From Burkholderiales bacterium (GTDB lineage: Bacteria; Pseudomonadota; Gammaproteobacteria; Burkholderiales; Burkholderiaceae_B): a stretch of DNA of 31,560 bases. Shown here in pieces: positions 1 to 7,213 of the stretch. The DNA lies in the NCBI GenBank assembly GCA_005788065.1, contig SXZD01000083.1:1-31560 (forward strand). The letters run 5' to 3'. The notes beneath the pieces are model-generated. The model saw nothing but the letters and a program-made list of their open reading frames with translations, made no database searches and had not been told where the DNA came from. Position numbers and translations under genes: made by a program. The first letter of the stretch is position 1, and every line of letters begins with the position of its first letter.

Positions 1-230
1 AACATGATGCGGTTTTTCAGGTGTTTTTGTGGGGTGGTCCAGAAACGCCAGTTCAGTTTCTTGCTGTGCATGAGCGCAGCGACACCGGCGGGCATGTGGA
101 TGAAGGGGCTGCTGTCTTCCGGCCCGGCCTCCAGCAGCAGTACGCGGTATTGGCCGCAGGCTGTCAGGCGGTTGGCCAAAACGCAGCCGGCCGAGCCTGC
201 GCCGATGATGATGTAGTCAAATGCATCCAT
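1..230 (-). CDS. GMC-family FAD-dependent oxidoreductase (choline dehydrogenase-like), 5' part only
   Basis: The protein begins MDAFDYIIIGAGSAGCVLAN, the FAD-binding Rossmann motif (GAGSAG) typical of glucose-methanol-choline oxidoreductases. It continues with VLLLEAGPED (the acidic end of the second strand, binding the ribose) and, about residues 60-70, NWRFWTTPQ, a segment usual in choline/alcohol dehydrogenases of this family. Such enzymes are cytosolic or membrane-associated flavoproteins that oxidise alcohols to aldehydes. Only about 76 codons lie in the window; the rest of the usual 530-560 residues continues past base 1, so the substrate cannot be judged. It is transcribed divergently from the flavodoxin-like gene, with about 180 bp between the two starts. 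The family is firm; the exact substrate is unknown. Confidence 0.85.
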   Translation of the reverse strand, partial: MDAFDYIIIGAGSAGCVLANRLTACGQYRVLLLEAGPEDSSPFIHMPAGVAALMHSKKLNWRFWTTPQKHLKNRIM

Positions 231-423
231 GGCCTCTGTCCTGTCAGTTCACTGATCGATGGAATACGTGCCTGAATGCTAGAGATGCAAGTGCCTCATC
301 GGGTGTCAAATCAAGCCTGTCGACTTGATGATTGTTGCCATGTTGCCGACGCCCCGTGCTTTCAGTCGTGGGCTATCCGCTTGATATCATGTTGATCGTC
401 CGACCATCGTGATTGAGTACCCC

Positions 424-927
424 ATGAAAGCGCGCAAACCCGTCCTGCTGATTGTCTGGCACTCTGCCACCGGCGGGGCGCAGGCCATGGCCGCAGCGTT
501 CGCGCAGGGCGCGGCAACGGAAGCAGGCATTGAGGTATGGTTGATGAATGCACAGCACGCAGGTCCGGACGATGTGCTGGCAGCGGATGGGTATGCCTTT
601 GTGAGCCCCGAGATGCTGGGCAGCATGTCGGGCCTCATGAAAGACTTCTTCGAACGAACCTATTACCCCGTGTTGGACCGCATACAGGGGCGGCCTTCCA
701 TGCTGATGGTGTGCGCCGGCAGTGACGGCAGTGGGGCCGTGCGGCAGATACAGCGCATTCTCACCGGGTGGCGCCTGCGTGAAGTGGCTCCACCTCTGGT
801 GATCTGCACCCATGCCCAAACGCCGGAACGCATTCTGGCGCCCAAGGTGCTGACTGCCGCAGATATTCAAAAGTGCAGGGAAAGCGGGCAGGCCTTGGCG
901 GCCGGTCTTGGCATGGGCCTGTTTTGA
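424..927 (+). CDS. flavodoxin-like / NAD(P)H-dependent FMN reductase family protein
   Basis: This is a protein of about 167 residues with a flavodoxin-like order. A first beta strand (PVLLIVWHSATGGAQAMAAA) carries a Ser/Thr-rich FMN phosphate loop, followed by a strand-loop around YAFVSPEMLGSMSGLMKDFFER that matches the conserved region of flavodoxin-family NAD(P)H oxidoreductases, where the isoalloxazine ring sits. A third strand is MLMVCAGSDGSGAV. It is probably a soluble cytoplasmic FMN protein. A GTG codon at 409 would add five residues (VIEYP); neither start has a clear ribosome binding site, and I chose the ATG at 424 because the family begins just before the first strand. The electron partner cannot be told from the sequence. 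It is followed by the lipoprotein hydrolase on the same strand, 113 bp downstream. Confidence 0.7.
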   Translation: MKARKPVLLIVWHSATGGAQAMAAAFAQGAATEAGIEVWLMNAQHAGPDDVLAADGYAFVSPEMLGSMSGLMKDFFERTYYPVLDRIQGRPSMLMVCAGSDGSGAVRQIQRILTGWRLREVAPPLVICTHAQTPERILAPKVLTAADIQKCRESGQALAAGLGMGLF

Positions 928-1040
928 CGCTGGGTGGCTATTCTGACGGGGGAATAGAGAACGCCCTCAATCACCGTCTGAATCTGTCTGCATCATCAGA
1001 CAGGTATAACCGACAATACCCATTACCAGCGGCGGTTCTC

Positions 1041-2288
1041 ATGCAGTCTTTCATCCGTGTCGGTGTCATGTCAGTTGTGCTGGCATCTCTTGTGTCCTCG
1101 CTCACCGCCTGTAACGGCACGTCCGATTCTCCGTTGTCGTCTGCCGCATCAGGTGCGAACAGCGCTGTCAGAACGTCTGCGTCCTCTGCCGATTTCGGTT
1201 GGCCTGCGTCCAAACCGGGTGAAGACCCGCCTGCCTCGCCCCTGCCCACGGCAGACGGTGCTGCCCAGTTGAAAGCCGCTGCCGCTGCCATTCCGATTGC
1301 GCCCGCCATTGAAGCCACCAACTATGTGGCGTTTGGCTACACGGTGCGCGATATCAGCGACCCTACGCTGATGGAATTTCAGGCGCGCGCCATGGCAGCG
1401 CAATTGCAGGACGGGTCCCGCATTCAACACGCCTATCACTGGTATGGTCACCCCGAGCATAATGCCGCAGTGGCGCTGGTGCCCGTCAAATTCAAAAACC
1501 GCTACGGTACCGACCTGTATGGTGAAGTGGTGCTGCCCAAGCGCGGGCAGATCCAGGCCGTCAACGGCGCCTTCCCGGTGATTCTGGCGCTGGAGGGTCT
1601 GAACACCAATACCTCCGTGTACCGCTGGTGGCACCAGTTGTTTGCGGATGCAGGTTATCTGGTGTTTGCATTCGACTTTTCGGGGCAGGGTCGTTCGGCT
1701 GATGAGTCGGCGGGCGACCCTGGCAACAACGTAGAAGAAGCGCAGGATGCGCTGACGTATTTGTTGAACCAGTCACCGGTGAAGCAGTTCATCGATACCC
1801 AGCGCATTGGCGTGATTGGTCATAGCATGGGTGCGATTACCACCATGGGTTTGCAGGCGGTGGAACCGCGCATCAAGGCAGCGGTGGCCGCTGCGCCCAT
1901 CAGTGAGATTCAATCGGTTTTCGACAAGAACCCGATTCCGGTGATGATCCAAACCGGCGACCATGACGGCCCGGTTGCCCCCATTCCGTTTGTGAACCCC
2001 GCAGTGGTCAAGCGCGTGTACGACAAACTGACATCTGACCGTGCTTTCATCGTGGCCAATGCGGCCACACATGCCCAGCACACCAACTATCCTTTGCTGC
2101 CCACCTCCACCTGGGGGCGCGAGATTGCAGCGCAGTATTCACTGGCGTGGATGGATTTTTACCTGCGCGGACAAGCCGATGCGCTGAAGGTGCTGCAGAC
2201 GGCTCACCCAAAGCTGTCCATCCTGTTTGACAGCGAGTCGGTCATCAAGGGGCAGGCCACCGTGCTCAAAGGGCAGGTTGCTCCGTGA
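1041..2288 (+). CDS. lipoprotein alpha/beta hydrolase (dienelactone hydrolase / chlorophyllase-like)
   Basis: The protein has about 415 residues. The N-terminus is a lipoprotein signal (MQSFIRVGVMSVVLASLVSS) followed by LTAC, with Cys24 as the lipidation site, so it is likely attached to the outer or inner membrane facing the periplasm. A low-complexity Ser/Ala/Pro linker of about 70 residues follows. The hydrolase core has the nucleophile elbow GHSMG (Ser262), an acidic segment QTGDHDG (Asp307 or Asp309) and a late histidine in ATHAQH (His344), a full catalytic triad. An upstream extension in frame to 873 overlaps the previous gene and would bury the signal peptide, so I reject it. Substrate unknown; an ester hydrolase on the dienelactone hydrolase / cutinase-like branch is most likely. 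Confidence 0.8.
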   Translation: MQSFIRVGVMSVVLASLVSSLTACNGTSDSPLSSAASGANSAVRTSASSADFGWPASKPGEDPPASPLPTADGAAQLKAAAAAIPIAPAIEATNYVAFGYTVRDISDPTLMEFQARAMAAQLQDGSRIQHAYHWYGHPEHNAAVALVPVKFKNRYGTDLYGEVVLPKRGQIQAVNGAFPVILALEGLNTNTSVYRWWHQLFADAGYLVFAFDFSGQGRSADESAGDPGNNVEEAQDALTYLLNQSPVKQFIDTQRIGVIGHSMGAITTMGLQAVEPRIKAAVAAAPISEIQSVFDKNPIPVMIQTGDHDGPVAPIPFVNPAVVKRVYDKLTSDRAFIVANAATHAQHTNYPLLPTSTWGREIAAQYSLAWMDFYLRGQADALKVLQTAHPKLSILFDSESVIKGQATVLKGQVAP

Positions 2289-2329
2289 AATCCCCCATCG
2301 GGTTGATACCTACGGTGGTATAAGTCCGA

Positions 2330-2346
2330 CTTAATTTTGTCTTAAT
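2330..2346 (+). promoter_or_regulatory. PmrA (BasR) box upstream of the phosphoethanolamine transferase
   Basis: The sequence CTTAATTTTGTCTTAAT is an exact tandem of two CTTAAT half-sites separated by five bases. This is the consensus of the PmrA response-regulator box known from enteric bacteria and relatives, where it drives eptA/pmrC. It lies about 185 bp upstream of the transferase ATG and downstream of the hydrolase stop, in an otherwise gene-free stretch. That the motif is present is directly visible; that PmrA binds it here is inference from the match and the target gene. Confidence 0.65.
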
Positions 2347-2530
2347 GTAAACGTTTGACACTCAGGTCGCTTTGCAATCAGTCAAGTGCAAAGCGTCCGT
2401 ACAGGGATGCGTAGTTGGAAAAAGCATGCGCAGCGACCCGGTCGCCCGCCTCGCCGAAAACCGCGTGTTCAATGTCCGGAGATGAATAACACCTGTCCGA
2501 TAACGCCACACAAAAAGGCAACTTCCATAC

Positions 2531-4138
2531 ATGTCTGATGCCATGCTGTCACGCCACTTTCGCTGGCTGACACCCCGCGTTGCCCGTTTGCTGGGTCTTT
2601 CGGTTTTCATCATGATCACCGGCAATGGCATGTTGATGGGCAAGTTGCTCAAGGCCTATCCGCTGCAATGGGGCAACGTCGGGTTTATAACGTCTGTATT
2701 TGTGTTGTTTGGAGCGGCAACCGCTTTGTTGCTGCTGTGTGTTGTAGCGGGGCGTCGCCTGTATCCCCTGCTGGCGGGCTGGTTTCTGGTCAGCAGTGCC
2801 GTCTGCGCTTATTTCATGGACCGATACGGCACGGTGATTGATATCACCATGCTGGAAAGCACGTTGCAGACCGATGTGGCCGAAGCAGGCGATCTGCTCG
2901 ACTGGCCGTTTCTGGCGCGTGTCGTTGCCTTGGGCATTGCACCCGCCGTCTGGTTGTATCGCAGGCCAGCGGCGTCCATGGGTTTTGCTGCGGAGATGAA
3001 AAGCCGTTTGCTGACCGGCTTGCTGTTGATCGTGCTCATGCTGCTGTGCATCGCACCCTACACCTCACGCTACGCCACGTTCATCCGCGAGCACAAACCT
3101 GTTCGCTACTATGCCAATCCGACGTATCCCACCTGGTCTCTGGTCAGCCTGATTCGCAAGCAGTTGGAATTGCCTGCCTCTACAGAACTTCAGTCCATTG
3201 CACAGGATGCGCGACTGACGGATGCCCGTCACGACATTGAACGCAAGGAATTGATCATTCTGGTGGTGGGCGAGACGGCGCGCGCGGACCGGTTTGCCGT
3301 AAATGGATATCACCGTGACACCAACCCCGAATTGATGCGGGAGGGCGTGTCATCGTTTCGCAAGGTGACGTCCTGTGGCACCTCCACAGCCGTCAGCGTG
3401 CCCTGCATGTTCTCGGGGATGGAGGCAGATGCGTTCTCGCTGGCCGATGCCGGTAAACGTGAGAATGTGCTGGACGTGCTCAAGCGCAACGGCGTCGAAA
3501 TACTGTGGCGGGACAATAACTCCGACAGCAAGGGCGTTGCGCTGCGCGTTCCGTTTGAAGATTTCAAGTCGCCGCAGGTCAATCCGGTGTGTGATACGGA
3601 ATGCCGCGATGGGGGTATGTTGCCGGGTCTGGACGAATGGATCGCACGACACAAGGACAAGGACTTGTTGATCGTGCTGCACCAGATGGGCAATCACGGT
3701 CCGGCTTATTACAAGCGCTACCCGCAGGCATTCGAGTTTTTCAAGCCGGTGTGCAAGACCAGCGAACTGTCGGCCTGTACCAAAGAAGAACTGGACAATG
3801 CCTACGACAATGCGATTCGGTACACCGACCATTTTTTGGGTCAGGTGATCCGTCTGCTCAAACGCCATGATGAGACCCATGCCACCGCCATGCTGTATGT
3901 CAGCGACCATGGCGAGTCGCTCGGAGAAAATGGACTTTACCTGCACGGCGCCCCCAAGGTGATTGCGCCAAAGGAGCAGACGCATGTGGCGGCTATCGCG
4001 TGGACAGGCAAGTATTTCGATTGGCCTGTTGCGGCCCTGCGTACTTTCATCAACGAACCGCTGTCGCACAGCGACCTGTTCTGCACCTTGCTGGCAGGCT
4101 TTGAAGTGGAAGCGAGCCAGTGCAAGGGCAAGCGATGA
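2531..4138 (+). CDS. eptA: lipid A phosphoethanolamine transferase
   Basis: This 535-residue membrane enzyme moves phosphoethanolamine from phosphatidylethanolamine to lipid A on the periplasmic face of the inner membrane, lowering the negative surface charge. The first 170-190 residues hold about five hydrophobic helices. The periplasmic sulfatase-like domain follows with the metal-binding VVGETARADRF (Glu248), the TSCGTSTAVSVPCMFSGM loop carrying the catalytic threonine (Thr284 by position in the motif) and YVSDHGESLGENGLYLHG (Asp459, His460). Paired cysteines near residues 358-405 fit the disulfides of the family. Length matches EptA (about 540). The PmrA box upstream suggests control by PmrAB in response to cationic peptides, iron or acid. 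Two-component genes are not in the window. EptB/OpgE are alternatives, but the loop and the PmrA box favour EptA. Confidence 0.88.
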   Translation: MSDAMLSRHFRWLTPRVARLLGLSVFIMITGNGMLMGKLLKAYPLQWGNVGFITSVFVLFGAATALLLLCVVAGRRLYPLLAGWFLVSSAVCAYFMDRYGTVIDITMLESTLQTDVAEAGDLLDWPFLARVVALGIAPAVWLYRRPAASMGFAAEMKSRLLTGLLLIVLMLLCIAPYTSRYATFIREHKPVRYYANPTYPTWSLVSLIRKQLELPASTELQSIAQDARLTDARHDIERKELIILVVGETARADRFAVNGYHRDTNPELMREGVSSFRKVTSCGTSTAVSVPCMFSGMEADAFSLADAGKRENVLDVLKRNGVEILWRDNNSDSKGVALRVPFEDFKSPQVNPVCDTECRDGGMLPGLDEWIARHKDKDLLIVLHQMGNHGPAYYKRYPQAFEFFKPVCKTSELSACTKEELDNAYDNAIRYTDHFLGQVIRLLKRHDETHATAMLYVSDHGESLGENGLYLHGAPKVIAPKEQTHVAAIAWTGKYFDWPVAALRTFINEPLSHSDLFCTLLAGFEVEASQCKGKR

Positions 4139-4143
4139 ACAGC

Positions 4144-4166
4144 CCCGTGAGCAGTACTTACAGGGG
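4144..4166. terminator. possible weak hairpin between convergent eptA and brnA
   Basis: CCCCGTGAG and CTTACAGGGG form a stem with one wobble and one bulge around a five-base loop, spanning the brnA stop codon just after the end of the transferase gene. There is no run of T on either side, so it is a weak terminator at best. Confidence 0.3.
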
Positions 4167-4460
4167 ATGCTCGGAAAGGTACTGTTTGAGGGCCGCGTCG
4201 ATACGGGTTTGCCAACCGTCGCCTGTGCGGCGAAAGGCCTCTACCACCTCTTGCGACAAGCGGATGGTGATGCGCTGTTTGGGGTGATCGCTCAGGGGGC
4301 GCCCCCTTGGTCGGAGCATTTCCCGGGCGGTGGTTTCTCCCAGCAGTTCCGTCAGCACTTCAGCAGCCGGTTTGGCGGCTTCCAACCGTTCACGAGTCCA
4401 TTCCGGGTTGTCCGGGTCGATCGCTTTAGCGTGAAGGCGTTTTGTGAGTTTTTTCAGCAT
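4158..4460 (-). CDS. brnA: BrnA-family antitoxin
   Basis: This is about 100 residues starting MLKKLTKRLHAKAIDPDNPE. The C-terminal half (KQRITIRLSQEVVEAFRRTG, then DGWQTRIDAALKQYL) is the ribbon-helix-helix region characteristic of BrnA antitoxins, which neutralise BrnT and repress their own operon. An in-frame extension runs up to 4556, but that lies entirely within the toxin gene. I choose the ATG at 4460 because AGAGGAT lies just before it and BrnA proteins begin with a short basic segment. Its start overlaps the end of the BrnT gene by about 35 bp, in the toxin-first order usual for BrnTA. It converges with the phosphoethanolamine transferase gene. Confidence 0.8.
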   Translation of the reverse strand: MLKKLTKRLHAKAIDPDNPEWTRERLEAAKPAAEVLTELLGETTAREMLRPRGRPLSDHPKQRITIRLSQEVVEAFRRTGDGWQTRIDAALKQYLSEHPL

Positions 4461-4713
4461 ATCCTCTGCACTCCCGTACGTTGGCTTTTCTGAGACTGAT
4501 GACACGGATTCCGCTGATTTGCGGCGTGAAGACCACAGAAAAAAGCCTGTTTTCAATAAATCCTAAAGCCTGGAATCGACGTTCCGGGTACGGGCGGCGG
4601 TTGTCTTCAATGACAAACGCGGTTGTCCAATTGAAAAATTCAACCAACGTAAATGGCAAGCCGCGCTCATTCTCGTTGCGGCAGCTCTTGTGCGGGTCGA
4701 AATGTATTCTCAT
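4426..4713 (-). CDS. brnT: BrnT-family ribonuclease toxin
   Basis: The 95-residue protein opens with MRIHFDPHKSCRNENERGLP, the FDP.K...N...G..F signature of BrnT, and contains the second conserved block (RRPYPERRFQALGFIENRLF, then ISGIRVISLRKANVRE). BrnT is a small RelE-fold ribonuclease that blocks translation and is neutralised by BrnA. BrnA follows immediately with overlapping reading frames. The glycine position of the usual KHG motif is kept as ERG. The C-terminus (CRGYAEKTHKTPSR) runs a little longer than the core family. The ATG is only two bases from the predicted -10 box, so the transcript may be leaderless or start at an unusual distance; no later ATG preserves the N-terminal motif. 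Confidence 0.8.
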   Translation of the reverse strand: MRIHFDPHKSCRNENERGLPFTLVEFFNWTTAFVIEDNRRPYPERRFQALGFIENRLFSVVFTPQISGIRVISLRKANVRECRGYAEKTHKTPSR

Positions 4714-4715
4714 TT

Positions 4716-4743
4716 ATTGTATGTACAAAAAATAGAATGTCAA
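4716..4743 (-). promoter_or_regulatory. brnTA promoter with overlapping operator-like palindrome
   Basis: Reading the minus strand, TTGACA (4743-4738), a 16-bp spacer and TACAAT (4721-4716) form a near-consensus sigma-70 promoter. The sequence TTGTACATACAA (4728-4717) is an inverted repeat (TTGTA/TACAA around CA) covering the -10 box. BrnA proteins autorepress their operon, so this dyad is a good candidate operator. The motifs are visible; the binding is inferred. Confidence 0.6.
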
Positions 4744-4920
4744 TCCCCGGAACTACAAAATCGTCAAGCCACGGGGGTGGATTTTCAGAGGCGTACTCAT
4801 GTTCTTTATGAGTGATAATTTCCGCGCGCGAGTTCCAGCGCCAATCGCCCGCGCGCGCAACGAGGCCGTCTGCAGATTGCCTCCGCAGTCCAACAGCGCA
4901 AAAACGGTTACAGTGCCGCC

Positions 4921-5217
4921 ATGACATCCGCTGCTGCTCCGTCCATGCCAAGTCCGCACGCCTGCCGCCCGGGGTGTGCGGCCTGTTGCATCGCACCCTC
5001 CATTTCCACGCCCATACCAGGCATGCCGCAGGGCAAACCGGCCGGAGTGCCCTGTGTGCAACTGACAGAAGATTTGAACTGCAAACTGTTTGGAGACCCG
5101 AGGCGCCCGGCATGCTGTTCGGGCTTGCAGCCTTCAGAGGAGATGTGCGGCGCAGACCGCGCCCATGCGCTGCGCTGGTTGACGGCGTTGGAGGCGGCTA
5201 CCCGGCCCGTGCGCTGA
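4921..5217 (+). CDS. YkgJ-like cysteine cluster protein (CxxxCxxCC family)
   Basis: This is a 98-residue cysteine-rich protein with ACRPGCAACC (Cys15, 19, 22, 23), VPCVQL (Cys45), LNCKLFGDPRRPACC (Cys54, 65, 66) and EMCG (Cys76). The APSISTPIPGMPQGKPAGV and FGDPRRP segments are the usual YkgJ-type zinc or iron chelating pattern (the CxxCxxCC domain family). Function in the cell is not established; such proteins are thought to bind Zn or Fe-S. No strong ribosome binding site precedes the ATG, but the whole conserved domain follows it. It converges on the CDF transporter gene 37 bp downstream. About 180 bp before it hold nothing I can assign. Confidence 0.78.
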   Translation: MTSAAAPSMPSPHACRPGCAACCIAPSISTPIPGMPQGKPAGVPCVQLTEDLNCKLFGDPRRPACCSGLQPSEEMCGADRAHALRWLTALEAATRPVR

Positions 5218-5254
5218 CAAAGCATGCCGGTTTGCCCGGCCTAGCGGAGGGGGC

Positions 5255-6184
5255 TCAACTCATGTCGTCGTCGGTGAGCGAGCGGGGGTCTTCCACCGGT
5301 TCGATGTGCGTGCTGACATGGCAGCCGGGGATGGCTGCGCGAAGTTGTCCCTCGATCTGCTCTGCCCAGTCATGCGCATGTTGCACGGTCCAGGCACCGG
5401 GCATCAGCAGATGCACGCTCACAAATGAGCGGCGACCCGCCTGCCGGGTTCGCAGCGCATGGTAGGTGATGCCGTCGGGCGCATGGCTGTCGAGCAAGGT
5501 GCGGATGCGCTCCAGATCGTCTGCCGGCATGGCGGCATCCATGAGGCCGGAGGCCGACTGCTGCATCAATTGCAGACCGGTCCGGACAATGTTGACCGCA
5601 ACGGCGAGCGCAATGACCGGGTCCAGCCAGGCCCAACCCGTTGCAGCAACGAGTGCCACACCGATGACCACGCCAACGGAGGTCCAGACGTCCGTCATCA
5701 GGTGGTGGGCATCGGCTTGAAGGGTGATCGACCGGTGTTCCTGGCCCGCTTTGAACAGCCAACGGGCCACCAGCAGGTTGATGCCGGAGGCCAACGCAGA
5801 GACGAGCAGGCCCACGCCGACGTCTTCCAGCGCTTGCGGGTTGAGCAGCTGGCGGATGGCCGCATAGCCGATGCTCAGCGCAGCCCACAGGATGAGGAAG
5901 CCCTCAAACGCACTGGAGAAATATTCTGCCTTGGTGTGTCCGTGCGGGTGGCGCTCATTGGCCGGTCGTTCTGCCAGCCACAGCATCCACAGTGCCATGA
6001 TGGCAGCGGCCAGATTGACCACCGACTCAATGGCATCGGAGAGCAGGCCCACAGATCCGGTCATGTGCCATGCGAGGGTTTTAAGGCCTATGGTCAGCGC
6101 AGCGGCCGCAATGGAGGCCCACGCGAAGCGTTGCAGACTGGGGCCAGGATTGGAACCCTGCGGGGTGTCGGGGGTGGCTGTCAT
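5255..6184 (-). CDS. cation diffusion facilitator (CDF) divalent metal exporter
   Basis: The protein has 309 residues. Six membrane helices cover about residues 20-215 and a cytoplasmic ferredoxin-like C-terminal domain ends with STHIEPVED. Transport-site residues visible are LLSDAIES in helix 2 (Asp50) and ADAHHLMTDVWTS in helix 5 (His161, Asp165), the H-x3-D pair of zinc/iron CDF proteins. HPHGHTKAEY (79-88) is the conserved loop after helix 2. Helix 2 has D-x3-S with Glu next to the Ser rather than D-x3-D as in FieF, a variant I recall in a common CDF subgroup. It exports Zn2+, Fe2+ or similar ions from the cytoplasm using the proton gradient; the metal cannot be fixed from sequence. It stands alone, divergent from the isomerase gene. 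Confidence 0.88.
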   Translation of the reverse strand: MTATPDTPQGSNPGPSLQRFAWASIAAAALTIGLKTLAWHMTGSVGLLSDAIESVVNLAAAIMALWMLWLAERPANERHPHGHTKAEYFSSAFEGFLILWAALSIGYAAIRQLLNPQALEDVGVGLLVSALASGINLLVARWLFKAGQEHRSITLQADAHHLMTDVWTSVGVVIGVALVAATGWAWLDPVIALAVAVNIVRTGLQLMQQSASGLMDAAMPADDLERIRTLLDSHAPDGITYHALRTRQAGRRSFVSVHLLMPGAWTVQHAHDWAEQIEGQLRAAIPGCHVSTHIEPVEDPRSLTDDDMS

Positions 6185-6315
6185 GCGCTTATTTTCGCAC
6201 GTTTGAGTGACAAACCTGCTTTGTTCGGCAACGCGCGTGTTGTTCAGATGCCGCCGGTTTTTCCGCTGGACGGTTCAGTCTTAAACTAGGGAGTTTGAGC
6301 ACCGTGCGAATGACC

Positions 6316-7098
6316 ATGCCCCGTTTTGCTGCCAATCTGTCCATGCTGTTTACCGAGCACGCCAGCCTGCTGGATCGTATTGATGCGGCTGCGAAAGCCG
6401 GTTTCAAAGCGATTGAATTCCAGTTTCCGTATGCGTGCAAGGCCGCAGACATCCGCGCCCGCATGAATGCCCATGGTCTGGTCTGCGTGCTGCACAACCT
6501 GCCGGCAGGCGATTGGGATGCGGGTGAGCGGGGCATTGCCTGCCATCCTGACCGGGTGGATGAGTTTCGTGCGGGGATTGATGTGGCCCTGCAATACGCC
6601 CGTGTGTTGGGGGTTTCACAGTTAAACTGCCTTGCCGGTTTGGCACCGGCAGGGGTACCCGATGCAACCCTGCGCCGCACGCTGGTTGATAACTTGCGCC
6701 ATGCCTCTGACCGTTTGCGGACTGAGGGTGTGAATTTACTGCTCGAGCCCATCAATACCTTTGATATGCCCGGTTTTTATGTGAGTGCCGCCGCGCAGGC
6801 GATCTCCATTCTGGATGAAGCCGGGGCTGACAATGCCTTTGTCCAGTTTGATGTCTACCATGCCCAGCGCATGCGGGGTGAGTTGGCGGGTAGCCTGCGG
6901 CAGTATGCCCACCGCATCGCCCATGTGCAGATTGCGGACAACCCGGGGCGCCATGAGCCGGGGACGGGAGAAATCAATTTCCCGTTTCTATTCGATGTGC
7001 TGAATGGGATCGGCTATACCGGTTGGGTGGGCTGTGAATACAGGCCGATGGGCGACACCGTGGCGGGCTTGGGCTGGATGAAACCTTCAAGCCTGTGA
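6316..7098 (+). CDS. hyi: hydroxypyruvate isomerase-like TIM-barrel enzyme
   Basis: This is about 260 residues, the usual length of Hyi. The start MPRFAANLSMLFTEHASLLD matches the family N-terminus. Active-site segments are visible: GFKAIEFQFPY (first metal-side Glu), LLLEPINTFDMPGFY (Glu plus the conserved NTxDxPG), VQFDVYHAQRMRG (Asp-x2-His) and VQIADNPGRHEPGTGEINF, followed by VGCEYRP with the last metal ligand Glu. The enzyme interconverts hydroxypyruvate and tartronate semialdehyde in glyoxylate metabolism; some members act on other ketoses. No glyoxylate carboligase or tartronate semialdehyde reductase gene is adjacent, so the pathway is not confirmed. TTG 6295, GTG 6304 and ATG 6310 are in-frame alternatives; AGGGAG at 6288-6293 best fits GTG 6304, while homology favours 6316. 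Confidence 0.85.
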   Translation: MPRFAANLSMLFTEHASLLDRIDAAAKAGFKAIEFQFPYACKAADIRARMNAHGLVCVLHNLPAGDWDAGERGIACHPDRVDEFRAGIDVALQYARVLGVSQLNCLAGLAPAGVPDATLRRTLVDNLRHASDRLRTEGVNLLLEPINTFDMPGFYVSAAAQAISILDEAGADNAFVQFDVYHAQRMRGELAGSLRQYAHRIAHVQIADNPGRHEPGTGEINFPFLFDVLNGIGYTGWVGCEYRPMGDTVAGLGWMKPSSL

Positions 7099-7213
7099 AT
7101 CAGTCGGTCTATGGGTATAAACGCATATTCCGGTTTCATGTGCTTTGACGCATATTGCAGGCTGACCAATGGTGCGGTTTTTGAAGATCCCGCAAAAAAC
7201 GACTGACACAGCA

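Noticed and set aside
873..1040. N-terminal extension of the hydrolase into the flavodoxin-like gene
   Set aside because: It would bury a clear lipoprotein signal that starts at 1041 and overlap the upstream gene by 55 bases.
4667..5225. Minus-strand frames overlapping the YkgJ-like gene, including a segment ending WLDDFVVPGIDIL just upstream of brnT
   Set aside because: It seemed antitoxin-like at first, but there is no start with a ribosome site, no conserved domain I can name, and most of the frame is the shadow of the Cys-cluster gene.
5226..5240. GCCGG/CCGGC hairpin between the YkgJ-like and CDF genes as a terminator
   Set aside because: The stem is only five pairs with no T-run in either direction.
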